Source of the DNA: JAEUKA01 sp044228505
GTDB lineage: Bacteria > Myxococcota_A > Polyangia > Palsa-1104 > JAEUJZ01
Direction: 5' to 3'
DNA length: 64,000 nucleotides
NCBI GenBank assembly: GCA_044228505.1
Contig: JBGAUT010000012.1
Location: forward strand, 1-64,000
Part shown: positions 24,690 to 32,417 of the stretch, piece by piece
Numbering within the stretch: the stretch's first letter is position 1
Layout of the letters: every line of letters begins with the position of its first letter
Notes under the pieces: generated by a model
The model's input: the letters and a program-made list of their open reading frames with translations, nothing else
What the model was told of the DNA's origin: nothing
Database searches by the model: none
Program-made: the position numbers and the translations under genes

Positions 24690-25960
24690 CTCACCGGCCA
24701 AAGACCGCGTAGCAATCCATCGACCTCGAACACTTTGGTTACGCCATCGTCGGCAGGCACCAAGCGATAGACCAGGCTGCGGTCAAACTTTCCAGCCTCT
24801 GCTGCGACTCCTAGCAGGATGCTGTTGGGACTGTCAGGATACCCGAGCGTAATAAACGGAGTCGTATCCGGAAGTCCATCAACACGCTTGGCCGTCTTTT
24901 GCTCGAGGTCGATCTTCCAGATCTGGCCGATCGCATTCGACGTACTTGTAGCAACTTTCAAATCCGCAACCGGAATGGTCGTGCAGTAGGAATATCGCCC
25001 GTTCACCGGATACCAGCGTACGCACTCTCGACCTCCTAGGAGATCGGGAAATGACACAAAGTAGGAGGGATCAAACTCGTCCTCTCCCGCCTTGATCCGC
25101 ATCACGCAAGTCGGCCGGTATTCATATCCAGCCGTCTGATAAATTCGTCCCGAAAAGCTGTAGCTAGAGACATACACATCCCCGTTATCGGCCTTCACCA
25201 TCGTGGATGGGCCGTAGCAGCGATCGTCTTCAATGACCTTCAGGAGCTTGTCGTTTGCGGTGTCAAACACAGACACCGTCAGCTTCGGATAAAAGCGTGT
25301 GGGTGTGCTAGCAGAGCTTAGCGTGGATTCAAAGGCACGATTGCCGACCACGGCCTGCTCGAACTGGAAAATTCCCTGATGCAAAGAGGCACCCTCAAAG
25401 CCGGTGCGCTGCGCTCCGGTGATGTCGAAGGAACCCTGAATCGTCATGTCTTGCGGGTTGATGATGACGGCCTTCTGTGTCGGTCCCGCGATGTAATAAG
25501 CCTTGGTGGGAGTGATGCTCGGAATAAATCCGATGTCGATGAAGCTCGCGCCGTAGGCCATCACGCTGAGCGCACCAGCGGGCTGAAGCGACAGCTTGTT
25601 ATCGACGGAAAACTTGTACAGCGTCGGCTCTGTGCGGGGGCCGATAAAGACACTCCCTCCCATCGTCAAGAGTCGAGGGATTCCCTGATACTCAAGTGCA
25701 GTGCTGTTGGTAATTTTTCTTCCGTCGAACATGGTTCGGTCAATGACCTGGACGTAGCCAGCCATGGCCGCTCCGGTTGGTGAACGAACCTCCACATCCA
25801 TTGCAAACACCGAGACAGCCTTGGGATCAGCACCTGCTAAGTCGACGGCCCCTGCGTCTACCCCTTGGGCAGTCTGAGCAGACTCACAGCCACCCAATAG
25901 GAGCGCAAGAGACAGCAGCGAACCACCTAGAAATCTGAGCGTGGCAACATCTCGAGTCAT
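24686..25960 (-). CDS. Surface/periplasmic lipoprotein of the iron-uptake operon (beta-propeller-like)
   Basis: The 424-residue lipoprotein has LGGSLLSLALLLGGC (Cys25) and a linker with VDLAGAD. The body contains repeated beta-blade-like segments (TEPTLYKFSVDNKLSLQPAG, QKAVIINPQDMTIQGSFDI, NDKLLKVIEDDRCYGPSTMV, IGQIWKIDLEQKTAKRV), suggesting a propeller. It is the first gene of the operon and overlaps the TonB receptor by ATGA, so it probably assists ligand capture. It reminds me of the MxcI-type proteins near myxochelin genes and of DUF4374 proteins, but I cannot verify either. The ATG at 25960 is chosen because it places the lipobox correctly. No clear Fur box is visible upstream. Confidence 0.65.
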   Translation of the reverse strand: MTRDVATLRFLGGSLLSLALLLGGCESAQTAQGVDAGAVDLAGADPKAVSVFAMDVEVRSPTGAAMAGYVQVIDRTMFDGRKITNSTALEYQGIPRLLTMGGSVFIGPRTEPTLYKFSVDNKLSLQPAGALSVMAYGASFIDIGFIPSITPTKAYYIAGPTQKAVIINPQDMTIQGSFDITGAQRTGFEGASLHQGIFQFEQAVVGNRAFESTLSSASTPTRFYPKLTVSVFDTANDKLLKVIEDDRCYGPSTMVKADNGDVYVSSYSFSGRIYQTAGYEYRPTCVMRIKAGEDEFDPSYFVSFPDLLGGRECVRWYPVNGRYSYCTTIPVADLKVATSTSNAIGQIWKIDLEQKTAKRVDGLPDTTPFITLGYPDSPNSILLGVAAEAGKFDRSLVYRLVPADDGVTKVFEVDGLLRGLWPVR

Positions 25961-26215
25961 GGTAAGCGTAGTTCCCCCTGTAGTGACCTGACAGCATCTA
26001 CAACACCTGACAGAACCACCGCCAACCTCGGCTGCTGCGTTCTGTAAGTGGTTGCTGGCAATCTGTGCCAGGTTCAAGAAACGATCTTGCAAAGACCGCA
26101 GACTTCTCACCATCAGGTAATCACCTGAGCCGCAGTGGTCCGGAAGAATTCATCTGTGATTCTGTGGCGATGGTTGCAGGGGGAGTGACCAGCGGATCGG
26201 TCAAATCCAGCTCCC

Positions 26216-27436
26216 CTAGCCGGTCTGGGGGTTCTCATCAGGAACGACTACGAGCAACAGAACCGTGCCGATCGCACACGCGGCCGCTGCCAGTTCAAAC
26301 GCAAGCGTCGCACCGTACGCAGCCCAGATCACCCCGACCACCGAGCTTGCGATCATGTCGCCGATGCCATTGGTCGCGGCAAGAAGTCCATAGGCAGATC
26401 CACGCAGCTTCGACGGAACCAGCTTCGCGCAGAGCACCCCTTCAATCGTTTCCTCGATGCCGATCACCATTCCGGCCACTGCGAACAGCACGGCCAAGAA
26501 CGTGACGCTGGGCTGCGCAAAGGCGGCGAGCAGCGCTGTCACGACACCCAGTGCATACCCGACCGCCAGCACCCACCGCGAAGAAATGCGGTCTGCCAGA
26601 TAGCCCGCAGGCAGCGCACAGACTGCTGCTACACCGTGATGAAGTGCCAACAGCAGCATCGCGATCGCCACACCACGACCGGGCTGGTCACTCCGACCGA
26701 GTAGCTCGGTGGCCCGCAGCACCAGCAGAGTCCTTGCGAAGTCACCCACTCCAAATGACAGCACCGCAATCAGGAACCGACGAAAAGGCCGAGGTAGATC
26801 GCGTATGCCCGTCAGCAGAGCCGGTGGTGGCTCTCTGGAAGTAGTCGTCTGTCCCGGGATGAGGAGCACAAACGCGACCGCAGCGAGCACCCCCGGAATC
26901 ATCGAGACCCAGAACACTTGACGCAGCGGCACCCGCGAAAGCAGAACCACCGCAAGCAGTGGCCCGGCGATGGCACCGATGGTGTCCATGGTGCGATGAA
27001 AGCCAATGGCTCGTCCGAGTGCCTGCCTGGGAACCGCATCGGCCAGCATCGCAGAACGTGACGGACTGCGGAGTCCGCGAAACAGCCAACCGGTGATGCG
27101 GATCCCCAAGATGTGGAGCCATGAACTGGCCAGCGCAAACAGACCAATTGACAGGCCGGTCACCGCGTAACCGAGTACTGCCACCGGCTTCCGCATCGTG
27201 GGTCGATTGGCCAGTGAGCCACCAAAAAGCTTGGCAAAGCAGACCACTCCATCCGCGATTCCCTCGATGATTCCGAGAGTCGCAGGGGCAGCAGCCATCG
27301 TCGCAAGGAGCGCCGGCAACGCCGCTGTTCCTGCCTCATGCCCCGCATCCGACAAAAGACTCGCGAGACCAAAGCCCAGCACCGCCTTGCTGAGCCAACG
27401 AGTCGTCTCCGGCGATCTCGGTGTTCCTTCGCTCAT
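26216..27436 (-). CDS. MFS transporter
   Basis: The 406-residue protein has 12 predicted membrane helices with MFS hallmarks: GIIEGIADGVVCFAKLFGGSLANRPTMRKP in the helix 2-3 loop region, RITGWLFRGLRSPSRSAMLADAV in the helix 4-5 region, and GYLADRISSRWVL in the second half. The last part, GMVIGIEETIEGVLCAKLVPSKLRGSAYGLL, is common in drug- or metabolite-efflux subfamilies. GGGAG precedes the ATG at 27436. It lies upstream of the iron operon on the same strand but is separated by 255 bp, so it need not share its promoter. Substrate unknown. Confidence 0.85.
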   Translation of the reverse strand: MSEGTPRSPETTRWLSKAVLGFGLASLLSDAGHEAGTAALPALLATMAAAPATLGIIEGIADGVVCFAKLFGGSLANRPTMRKPVAVLGYAVTGLSIGLFALASSWLHILGIRITGWLFRGLRSPSRSAMLADAVPRQALGRAIGFHRTMDTIGAIAGPLLAVVLLSRVPLRQVFWVSMIPGVLAAVAFVLLIPGQTTTSREPPPALLTGIRDLPRPFRRFLIAVLSFGVGDFARTLLVLRATELLGRSDQPGRGVAIAMLLLALHHGVAAVCALPAGYLADRISSRWVLAVGYALGVVTALLAAFAQPSVTFLAVLFAVAGMVIGIEETIEGVLCAKLVPSKLRGSAYGLLAATNGIGDMIASSVVGVIWAAYGATLAFELAAAACAIGTVLLLVVVPDENPQTG

Positions 27437-27669
27437 TCGTACTCCCTGCTGATTCGGCTCCGGTCGCAAGCACCCCGGAAGTTCAATCCGATCACGCATC
27501 CCCTCTGCGCGAACATAGACTTCTTCAGCCAATGACTGTCCAGGAGACACACCCCGTACGTCAAGCTCATTCACAGGTGCGGTAAGGATGACCCACGGTA
27601 GCGCGCCATTCACAAGCAATCTGCATCGAGATTTGGCGCTACGTTATCTAGGGTAAGCACCTTAAAGAC

Positions 27670-27689
27670 AGACTCCCTTTGGAGAGTCT
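27670..27689 (-). terminator. Stem-loop downstream of capA-like gene
   Basis: AGACTC and GAGTCT form a 6-bp stem with an 8-base loop 37 bp after the stop of the CapA-like gene. On the minus strand a T-containing tract (TGTCTTT) follows. It is a plausible weak terminator. Confidence 0.4.
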
Positions 27690-27725
27690 TTCCACCGGCG
27701 TTTGGGAGCCTAGCGATTGCGTCTC

Positions 27726-29063
27726 TCACAGCTCGCGGCAGCGCTGTAGCGCCACGTCATCGATGACTCCGTGAAACCCGAAGCCGCTCCACTCGTAGAG
27801 CGTGTGGTACCGCTTGGTGGTCTTCGGATCGCGCTTCAGAAAGGAGTCCCCCCGGTGGATCGCGCACAGATACTCGTGATCCCCGACCGTGATCAAGCGG
27901 GCGGCCAGCAAGGGACGGCTCAGTGCAGTGCCGCGCCACAGGTCCAGGCTGCGTCCGTGCTCGACGCGAAAGACCTGCGGCCGCAGCGCGACTTCTTGGT
28001 CGAAGCTCGAGTAGCTGCGATGAAGCGCAAAGTAGTGTCCCACGCCCAAAGAGCGGTACGGCTGGACGTAGACAAAGCGGTCCTTGGCAGGATGTCTCTG
28101 CCAGGACTGATCCGCTGGTTGCGGCGGAGGCACCGATAACTGGCAGCGCTCGCCTGCCATCGCACCGTCGACCCGAGGAAACACCAGATCCGCCGTGCGA
28201 TGAGTCGCAAGCGGCGTGCAGTCCAGGGAGCCCGATGCCGCACAGCAGCGCACGAGCAGACCCTGCCAGGTCGTCCTTGGCCCATCGAACAGGTGATTGC
28301 CCAGCCCGTAGTAGGTGGCAGTTGAGCCGGAGCAGCGCTGGTCCTGCACCACGTGACTGTGGCTTCCAATGACAAGCAGCGCGCCCCAGGCATGCAGACG
28401 CGCCGCCAGCTTCTCTTGCAATGGATCCGGATGAAGGCTGTACTCGCGGCCCCAGTGCGGCATGACCACGACGCGTGGTGTGTGCGCACGTCCCAGCCCA
28501 ATTTGTAGACGGGCGCGTAACAGCGCCTGCTCGCGATCTTCCGCCGTGCCGCTCGTCAGATCGATCGGAACCAGCGCCCAGGTCTGCCCGCCGAGCTGCA
28601 CGATCTGCGGCGCTTCTTCCTCGACAAGAGGCGTGATCCCCAGCGCCCGCAGCGAGGCAGCAGTAGCAGCGCGACTGCCGTAGTCATCGCTGTGATTGTT
28701 GGCCAAAGACAGCGCCGAAAACACTCCGCGCAGCTGCCCGAGATCATCGGGGGCGATGGGCAGGCAGATCCCGGCCGGGTTGCGACAGTTGGCGTGGGCA
28801 TCTGTTCTGGCATCGCTGTGCACCGCCCCTTCGAGATTCCCAATCCATGCATCACCGTTTGTACGCGGTAGCTCGGTGAAGGGCGAGCGGTGTGTGCTGG
28901 CCAGCGCTTGCGCCACGCCCCGGCTGAGCGAGACATCGCCGACGAAGTTGACACAGCTCGACGGTGCAGCGGTCGTATCGGAAGAAGACGCCGCCACGGC
29001 AGGCCCCACCATCCCACAGCCCAGGAGGCACAGCAATGCACCCCGCAAGGCCGTGCTCACCAT
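27726..29063 (-). CDS. CapA-family (poly-gamma-glutamate synthesis/metallophosphatase-fold) exported protein
   Basis: The 445-residue protein starts with a signal peptide (LRGALLCLLGCGMVGPAVAA) and has the CapA metallophosphoesterase-like motifs in order: NFVGDVSLSRG, GNLEGAV, LANNHSDDYG, MPHWGREYS and IGSHSHVVQD (about residues 38-235). The C-terminal 200 residues are extra and unassigned, with PYRSLGVGHYFALHRSYSS. CapA proteins act in capsule or polyglutamate production and related envelope work. The start overlaps the 3' end of the DUF3160 gene by 7 bp, so the two are an operon. Confidence 0.85.
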   Translation of the reverse strand: MVSTALRGALLCLLGCGMVGPAVAASSSDTTAAPSSCVNFVGDVSLSRGVAQALASTHRSPFTELPRTNGDAWIGNLEGAVHSDARTDAHANCRNPAGICLPIAPDDLGQLRGVFSALSLANNHSDDYGSRAATAASLRALGITPLVEEEAPQIVQLGGQTWALVPIDLTSGTAEDREQALLRARLQIGLGRAHTPRVVVMPHWGREYSLHPDPLQEKLAARLHAWGALLVIGSHSHVVQDQRCSGSTATYYGLGNHLFDGPRTTWQGLLVRCCAASGSLDCTPLATHRTADLVFPRVDGAMAGERCQLSVPPPQPADQSWQRHPAKDRFVYVQPYRSLGVGHYFALHRSYSSFDQEVALRPQVFRVEHGRSLDLWRGTALSRPLLAARLITVGDHEYLCAIHRGDSFLKRDPKTTKRYHTLYEWSGFGFHGVIDDVALQRCREL

Positions 29064-32038
29064 GCATCCCTCATCTCACCCGATGGCACCGGTGCCCAGC
29101 GTGGTCGCCAAGTGGATCGCGGCTCCTTTTGCCACCACGCATCGTCGCGCAGCTCGGGGGAGCTGACTTCGTAATAGGAATAGACGGCACCGTGCGCCGG
29201 CACCAGGATTCCGCGATCGCCGATGAGTGCCGCAATCGCCAGCGGCGAACCAACCGCCAAGTGGAAGATCTGACCGTTTCCCTTGGCCACGTCGACGATC
29301 TTATACATGGGATCCGGCCGCGACAGCCCGTAGCTTGCGCCCTCGTCATGCTTGGCCAGCACCGACTTGAGCTTGATATAGGGATGCTCAATCTCGCCGG
29401 AGTACCTTTGGATCTGCAAATACTCCTGGGCAAGCAACGGTTCGCCACGGAGCTGCCGCTCGGCCATATCGGCAAACTTACCCGCCTGCTCGGCAGCCGA
29501 TTCCAGCACGCTCGTGACCTCGACATCGGGTAGCGACTTCTGCGTCTGCACGGCCAAGAGTTTCAGCACCTCGGCGAGCTGCCGCCATGATGCTGGCAGC
29601 GGATCCACGGCACCACGCAGGGGCTCCGCAGACAGCGGCTCAAAGACATCGAAGTCCGGGCCACCGCACTCCGCCGCGTTTAGCTCATTGACGAGCACCG
29701 TTGTGTGGCGAAAGTTCGTCCAACTGGCCAGCGCCGTCTGCATCAGCCGTCCCTGCCACATCGTCTTCGACACCCCTTCAGGGACATATTCGTCACTGCC
29801 CAGTAGCTGCACGAGGTGCAGCCAAGCTTCCGGCGTCAGCGATGACAGCAGCGGACGGGCGAAGCGGGCCTTCAGCGCTTCATGCGCCGTTTTGAGCGCA
29901 GGAAACTGGGCGTACTCGCTCTGCGCCTGCGTCTGCGCTGCCGGACTGCCGAGAGCGGTCAATAGATCGATTCCGTTTGGCAACGCTCGGCTGTCCACCC
30001 CGCAGCTCTGCGGCACGTTGGTGTGCATGACAACGCGGTCCCAGATCTCGCTGTCGATGCCCCAGGCCAGGGGAAATAGCAGAGGCGTAGCTGCCGCATT
30101 GCACTCCTCGCGCACATGAGCCGGTGGCTTACGCTCGGGGGCAAAGAACAGGGGGTGGCGGCTGCCGCCAAGGAATGGCTTCTGCGTGTCAACCCAGGTG
30201 CGCCACGCTTCGGTGAGCCGGGCGTCCTTTACGAGCTTGCCCTGTTCCGCCGCACTGAGCCGCAGCTGGTTCACGTATTTGAAGGCGCGAAAGTAATGCT
30301 CAAGCTCCGAAGTCGCTGTGTAGGGACCACGCGGATGAAAGTCCGAAAAGTCGATAAGTACCGGCCCATTGTCGCCGTGAAGAGTGCTCTCGGCTGACCT
30401 TTCCGCTTTGACAAGCTTGCCTTCTTCGCTGTCGTAGTTGCCCTTGAGAATCTGCGCGCTCACGGCGGCAATTTTCTCCACCCGCGTGAGCTGTTCCCGT
30501 TTCGCAACGGCTTGGAGCTCGGTCAAAAAGCGCTCCAGGCGCGGTCGCGACATATTCTGTTCAGTGGCCATGAACGCAGCCTGAAAGCCCGCCGCCAGGA
30601 TCTCCAGGAAGCCATCTATTGAGGCGAACACCGGAACGAGAATCTCGTCGTGGCAGCTTGTATATTCGAAGCTCTCGTAGGTGTTATAGAGCTGTTCATG
30701 ATTGGTCGATAATAGCTGCATGCCGTGCTTTGCCAGCTCCGTGAGCTGCGCACCATTGTGAAGGCTGTGCGCATACCGTACCGGTGCCAGCGGTGCGGAA
30801 ATACCCAGCACGACGAGCTGCTCGGGCTGTGCAGGACCATCACCGATGACTCCGACCAGGCTGCGTCCATTCGACGCGACGACGGGAAGCTTGCGAAACG
30901 CATACTCTGGACCCACGGTTTTTTCCACCGAGCCCGCGCTGTGCACAAGCTCGACACCACGCCGTCCCGGGATAAGCTGCACCAGGAAATAGCCATTGGC
31001 GGTATCGGTGATGTCCGTACCGGCCGGCACTCCCTTTTTCGGCTCACTGTCCGACCAGTTCGCACCGCTGTAGGCGCGCTCATGAAGCAGCCCCTGCTCG
31101 TCCTGCCACAGCAGCCGGCCCCCAACGTGGTGAATGCTCAGCGGCAAGGCCGAGACCGCCCGCTCCACGTTGGGGGTTGTGGAAGGCAGGTTCCCGGCCT
31201 CGGTGTCCGGGGGCGGCTTGGAGGAACGCAGCTTGGCATCGGTCAGCACCCCGGCCGCGCCGGTCGGAGAGGTCAGCTCGTAGACCGCCTCGCCGCTCTG
31301 CCGGACGCTCAAGATCTGGAAGCGCTCAGGTGCGTAGGCACGGGCAAAGAACAGTCGCTCTTGACCGCTGTACAGGACGCTGGCGGTACGCAGGTTGCGC
31401 AGCTCGGAGGGCGAGCGATACAGCGTCCGCATCGGTGCCAGCCCACCGCGCTCGAGGTGTGTCGCGACAATCCGCCACTCGCTACCCTGCTCCAGGATCA
31501 GGTACAGGTTTTGATTGAAGCGGCTAAACAGAACCTCGCGTATTTTCGCCTGGGCCGCCTCGCTCGGCAGTGCCAGCGCCGTGGGCGGTCCGGCAAAGTC
31601 CCAGACGAACAGACGACCTGGCGCTGCGGCTTGCTGGCTGACGAAGGCCAGTCGACGCCCATCGCCCTCGAGATCCAGGCTGATGACGTGCGTACCGACC
31701 GGCAGTGCCAGCTTTTGTCCTGGCGGCGGAGTAGACAGATTCCACAGCGGGAACTCTTCCTTTTCGCCATGCGACGCCGTACCAGCCGCCGTGAACTGCG
31801 GTGGCATCGGCCGCGAAGCGTGGACGGTCGGTATCGATGCAGCGTCGGTCGGTATCAATACAGGGCCGGTCTGTGGACGCGGCGGCGTGGGCAGCGCAGT
31901 TGGGGAGGACGGCGCAGTCGGGACGGCACGCCGGGAACGGAGTCGTTCATACACAAACGGTCCGGCAATGCACAAGAGAAGCGGCACGCCCACAAGCACG
32001 GCCAGCGCCATTTTGCGAACAGGTCGAGAGGTCTGCAT
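29057..32038 (-). CDS. DUF3160-family large exported/anchored protein
   Basis: The 993-residue protein has an N-terminal membrane anchor (MALAVLVGVPLLLCIAGPFVY), a Pro/Thr-rich linker, a beta-rich region of about 300 residues, and then a helical DUF3160 domain (about residues 400-990). Family hallmarks are the GMQLLSTNHEQLYNTYESFEY segment, a long helical region, and the C-terminal GQIFHLAVGSPLAIAAL... with HGAVYSYYEVSSPELRDDAWW. The biochemical role of DUF3160 is unknown. GGAG precedes the ATG at 32038. A CapA-like gene overlaps its end, suggesting a shared envelope or capsule-related job (inference). Confidence 0.75.
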   Translation of the reverse strand: MQTSRPVRKMALAVLVGVPLLLCIAGPFVYERLRSRRAVPTAPSSPTALPTPPRPQTGPVLIPTDAASIPTVHASRPMPPQFTAAGTASHGEKEEFPLWNLSTPPPGQKLALPVGTHVISLDLEGDGRRLAFVSQQAAAPGRLFVWDFAGPPTALALPSEAAQAKIREVLFSRFNQNLYLILEQGSEWRIVATHLERGGLAPMRTLYRSPSELRNLRTASVLYSGQERLFFARAYAPERFQILSVRQSGEAVYELTSPTGAAGVLTDAKLRSSKPPPDTEAGNLPSTTPNVERAVSALPLSIHHVGGRLLWQDEQGLLHERAYSGANWSDSEPKKGVPAGTDITDTANGYFLVQLIPGRRGVELVHSAGSVEKTVGPEYAFRKLPVVASNGRSLVGVIGDGPAQPEQLVVLGISAPLAPVRYAHSLHNGAQLTELAKHGMQLLSTNHEQLYNTYESFEYTSCHDEILVPVFASIDGFLEILAAGFQAAFMATEQNMSRPRLERFLTELQAVAKREQLTRVEKIAAVSAQILKGNYDSEEGKLVKAERSAESTLHGDNGPVLIDFSDFHPRGPYTATSELEHYFRAFKYVNQLRLSAAEQGKLVKDARLTEAWRTWVDTQKPFLGGSRHPLFFAPERKPPAHVREECNAAATPLLFPLAWGIDSEIWDRVVMHTNVPQSCGVDSRALPNGIDLLTALGSPAAQTQAQSEYAQFPALKTAHEALKARFARPLLSSLTPEAWLHLVQLLGSDEYVPEGVSKTMWQGRLMQTALASWTNFRHTTVLVNELNAAECGGPDFDVFEPLSAEPLRGAVDPLPASWRQLAEVLKLLAVQTQKSLPDVEVTSVLESAAEQAGKFADMAERQLRGEPLLAQEYLQIQRYSGEIEHPYIKLKSVLAKHDEGASYGLSRPDPMYKIVDVAKGNGQIFHLAVGSPLAIAALIGDRGILVPAHGAVYSYYEVSSPELRDDAWWQKEPRSTWRPRWAPVPSGEMRDAW

Positions 32039-32124
32039 AGGGCTCCAGTTGCTACCGGGCGAAAACCAATGCCACATCAGCATACTCGGCTCGCGCTTGC
32101 TTGCACAAGAGGACTTCCTGGCGC

Positions 32125-32168
32125 AGTCCCAGAGCACTCCCAGAGCAGTCCCAGAGCACTCCCGGAAT
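32125..32168. repeat. Four-copy 11-bp tandem repeat
   Basis: Units AGTCCCAGAGC and ACTCCCAGAGC alternate, giving three good copies plus a decayed fourth (ACTCCCGGAAT). The alternation makes a 22-bp higher-order period, about two helical turns. It lies 87-130 bp upstream of the DUF3160 start. Confidence 0.75.
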
Positions 32169-32181
32169 CCAAGTGCGACAG

Positions 32182-32200
32182 ACAGAGACATTGTCTCTGT
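32182..32200. promoter_or_regulatory. Perfect 19-bp palindrome, possible operator
   Basis: ACAGAGACA and TGTCTCTGT flank a single T, giving 9-bp arms with no mismatch. It stands between divergent genes, 145 bp from the DUF3160 start and 205 bp from the kinase start. The form suggests a dimeric regulator site; the regulator is unknown. Confidence 0.5.
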
Positions 32201-32342
32201 GTATCAGCTCAATGCTCAATCGCACAGCGTTTCGTCCTACTTCGTTACCATGGCCCACAGGTCTCGCAAGTGGTCCTCAAGCGCGACTTGACCCGTCGGC
32301 AATGAATCGGTGACTATACAAGAGAGAGAGGAGGCAGAAACG

Positions 32343-32417
32343 GTGCCAAGGGCCTCACAGAGCCAGCATGTGCTCTGGTTACGCTTCAGCATCGGTTTCA
32401 TCGCATGGATGCAGTAA
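32343..32417 (+). CDS. Possible leader ORF overlapping the kinase start
   Basis: A GTG preceded by GAGGAGG with an 8-base spacer opens a 24-codon frame (MPRASQSQHVLWLRFSIGFI...) that stops at 32415-32417. It overlaps the kinase ATG at 32405 in another frame. The kinase ATG itself has no visible ribosome site, so this leader could bring ribosomes to it by coupling. It may also be chance. Confidence 0.3.
   Translation: MPRASQSQHVLWLRFSIGFIAWMQ

Larger units (their letters stand above)
32039..32404. other. Divergent intergenic region between DUF3160 operon and histidine kinase
   Basis: This 366-bp region contains a short 11-bp tandem repeat (32125-32168), a perfect 19-bp palindrome (32182-32200) and a 24-codon leader frame ending inside the kinase start (32343-32417). 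No larger gene is supported. Confidence 0.5.

Noticed and set aside
27437..27725. tRNA or other RNA gene in the MFS/CapA gap and other gaps
   Set aside because: No cloverleaf-like arrangement or T-loop GTTCRA motif with a paired acceptor stem was found in any intergenic region.
30725..32305. 526-codon open frame on the plus strand, antisense to the DUF3160 gene
   Set aside because: It has no domain-like pattern, is rich in Arg/Gln/Gly as expected from antisense GC-rich DNA, and lies across a gene with a recognisable family, membrane anchor and ribosome site.
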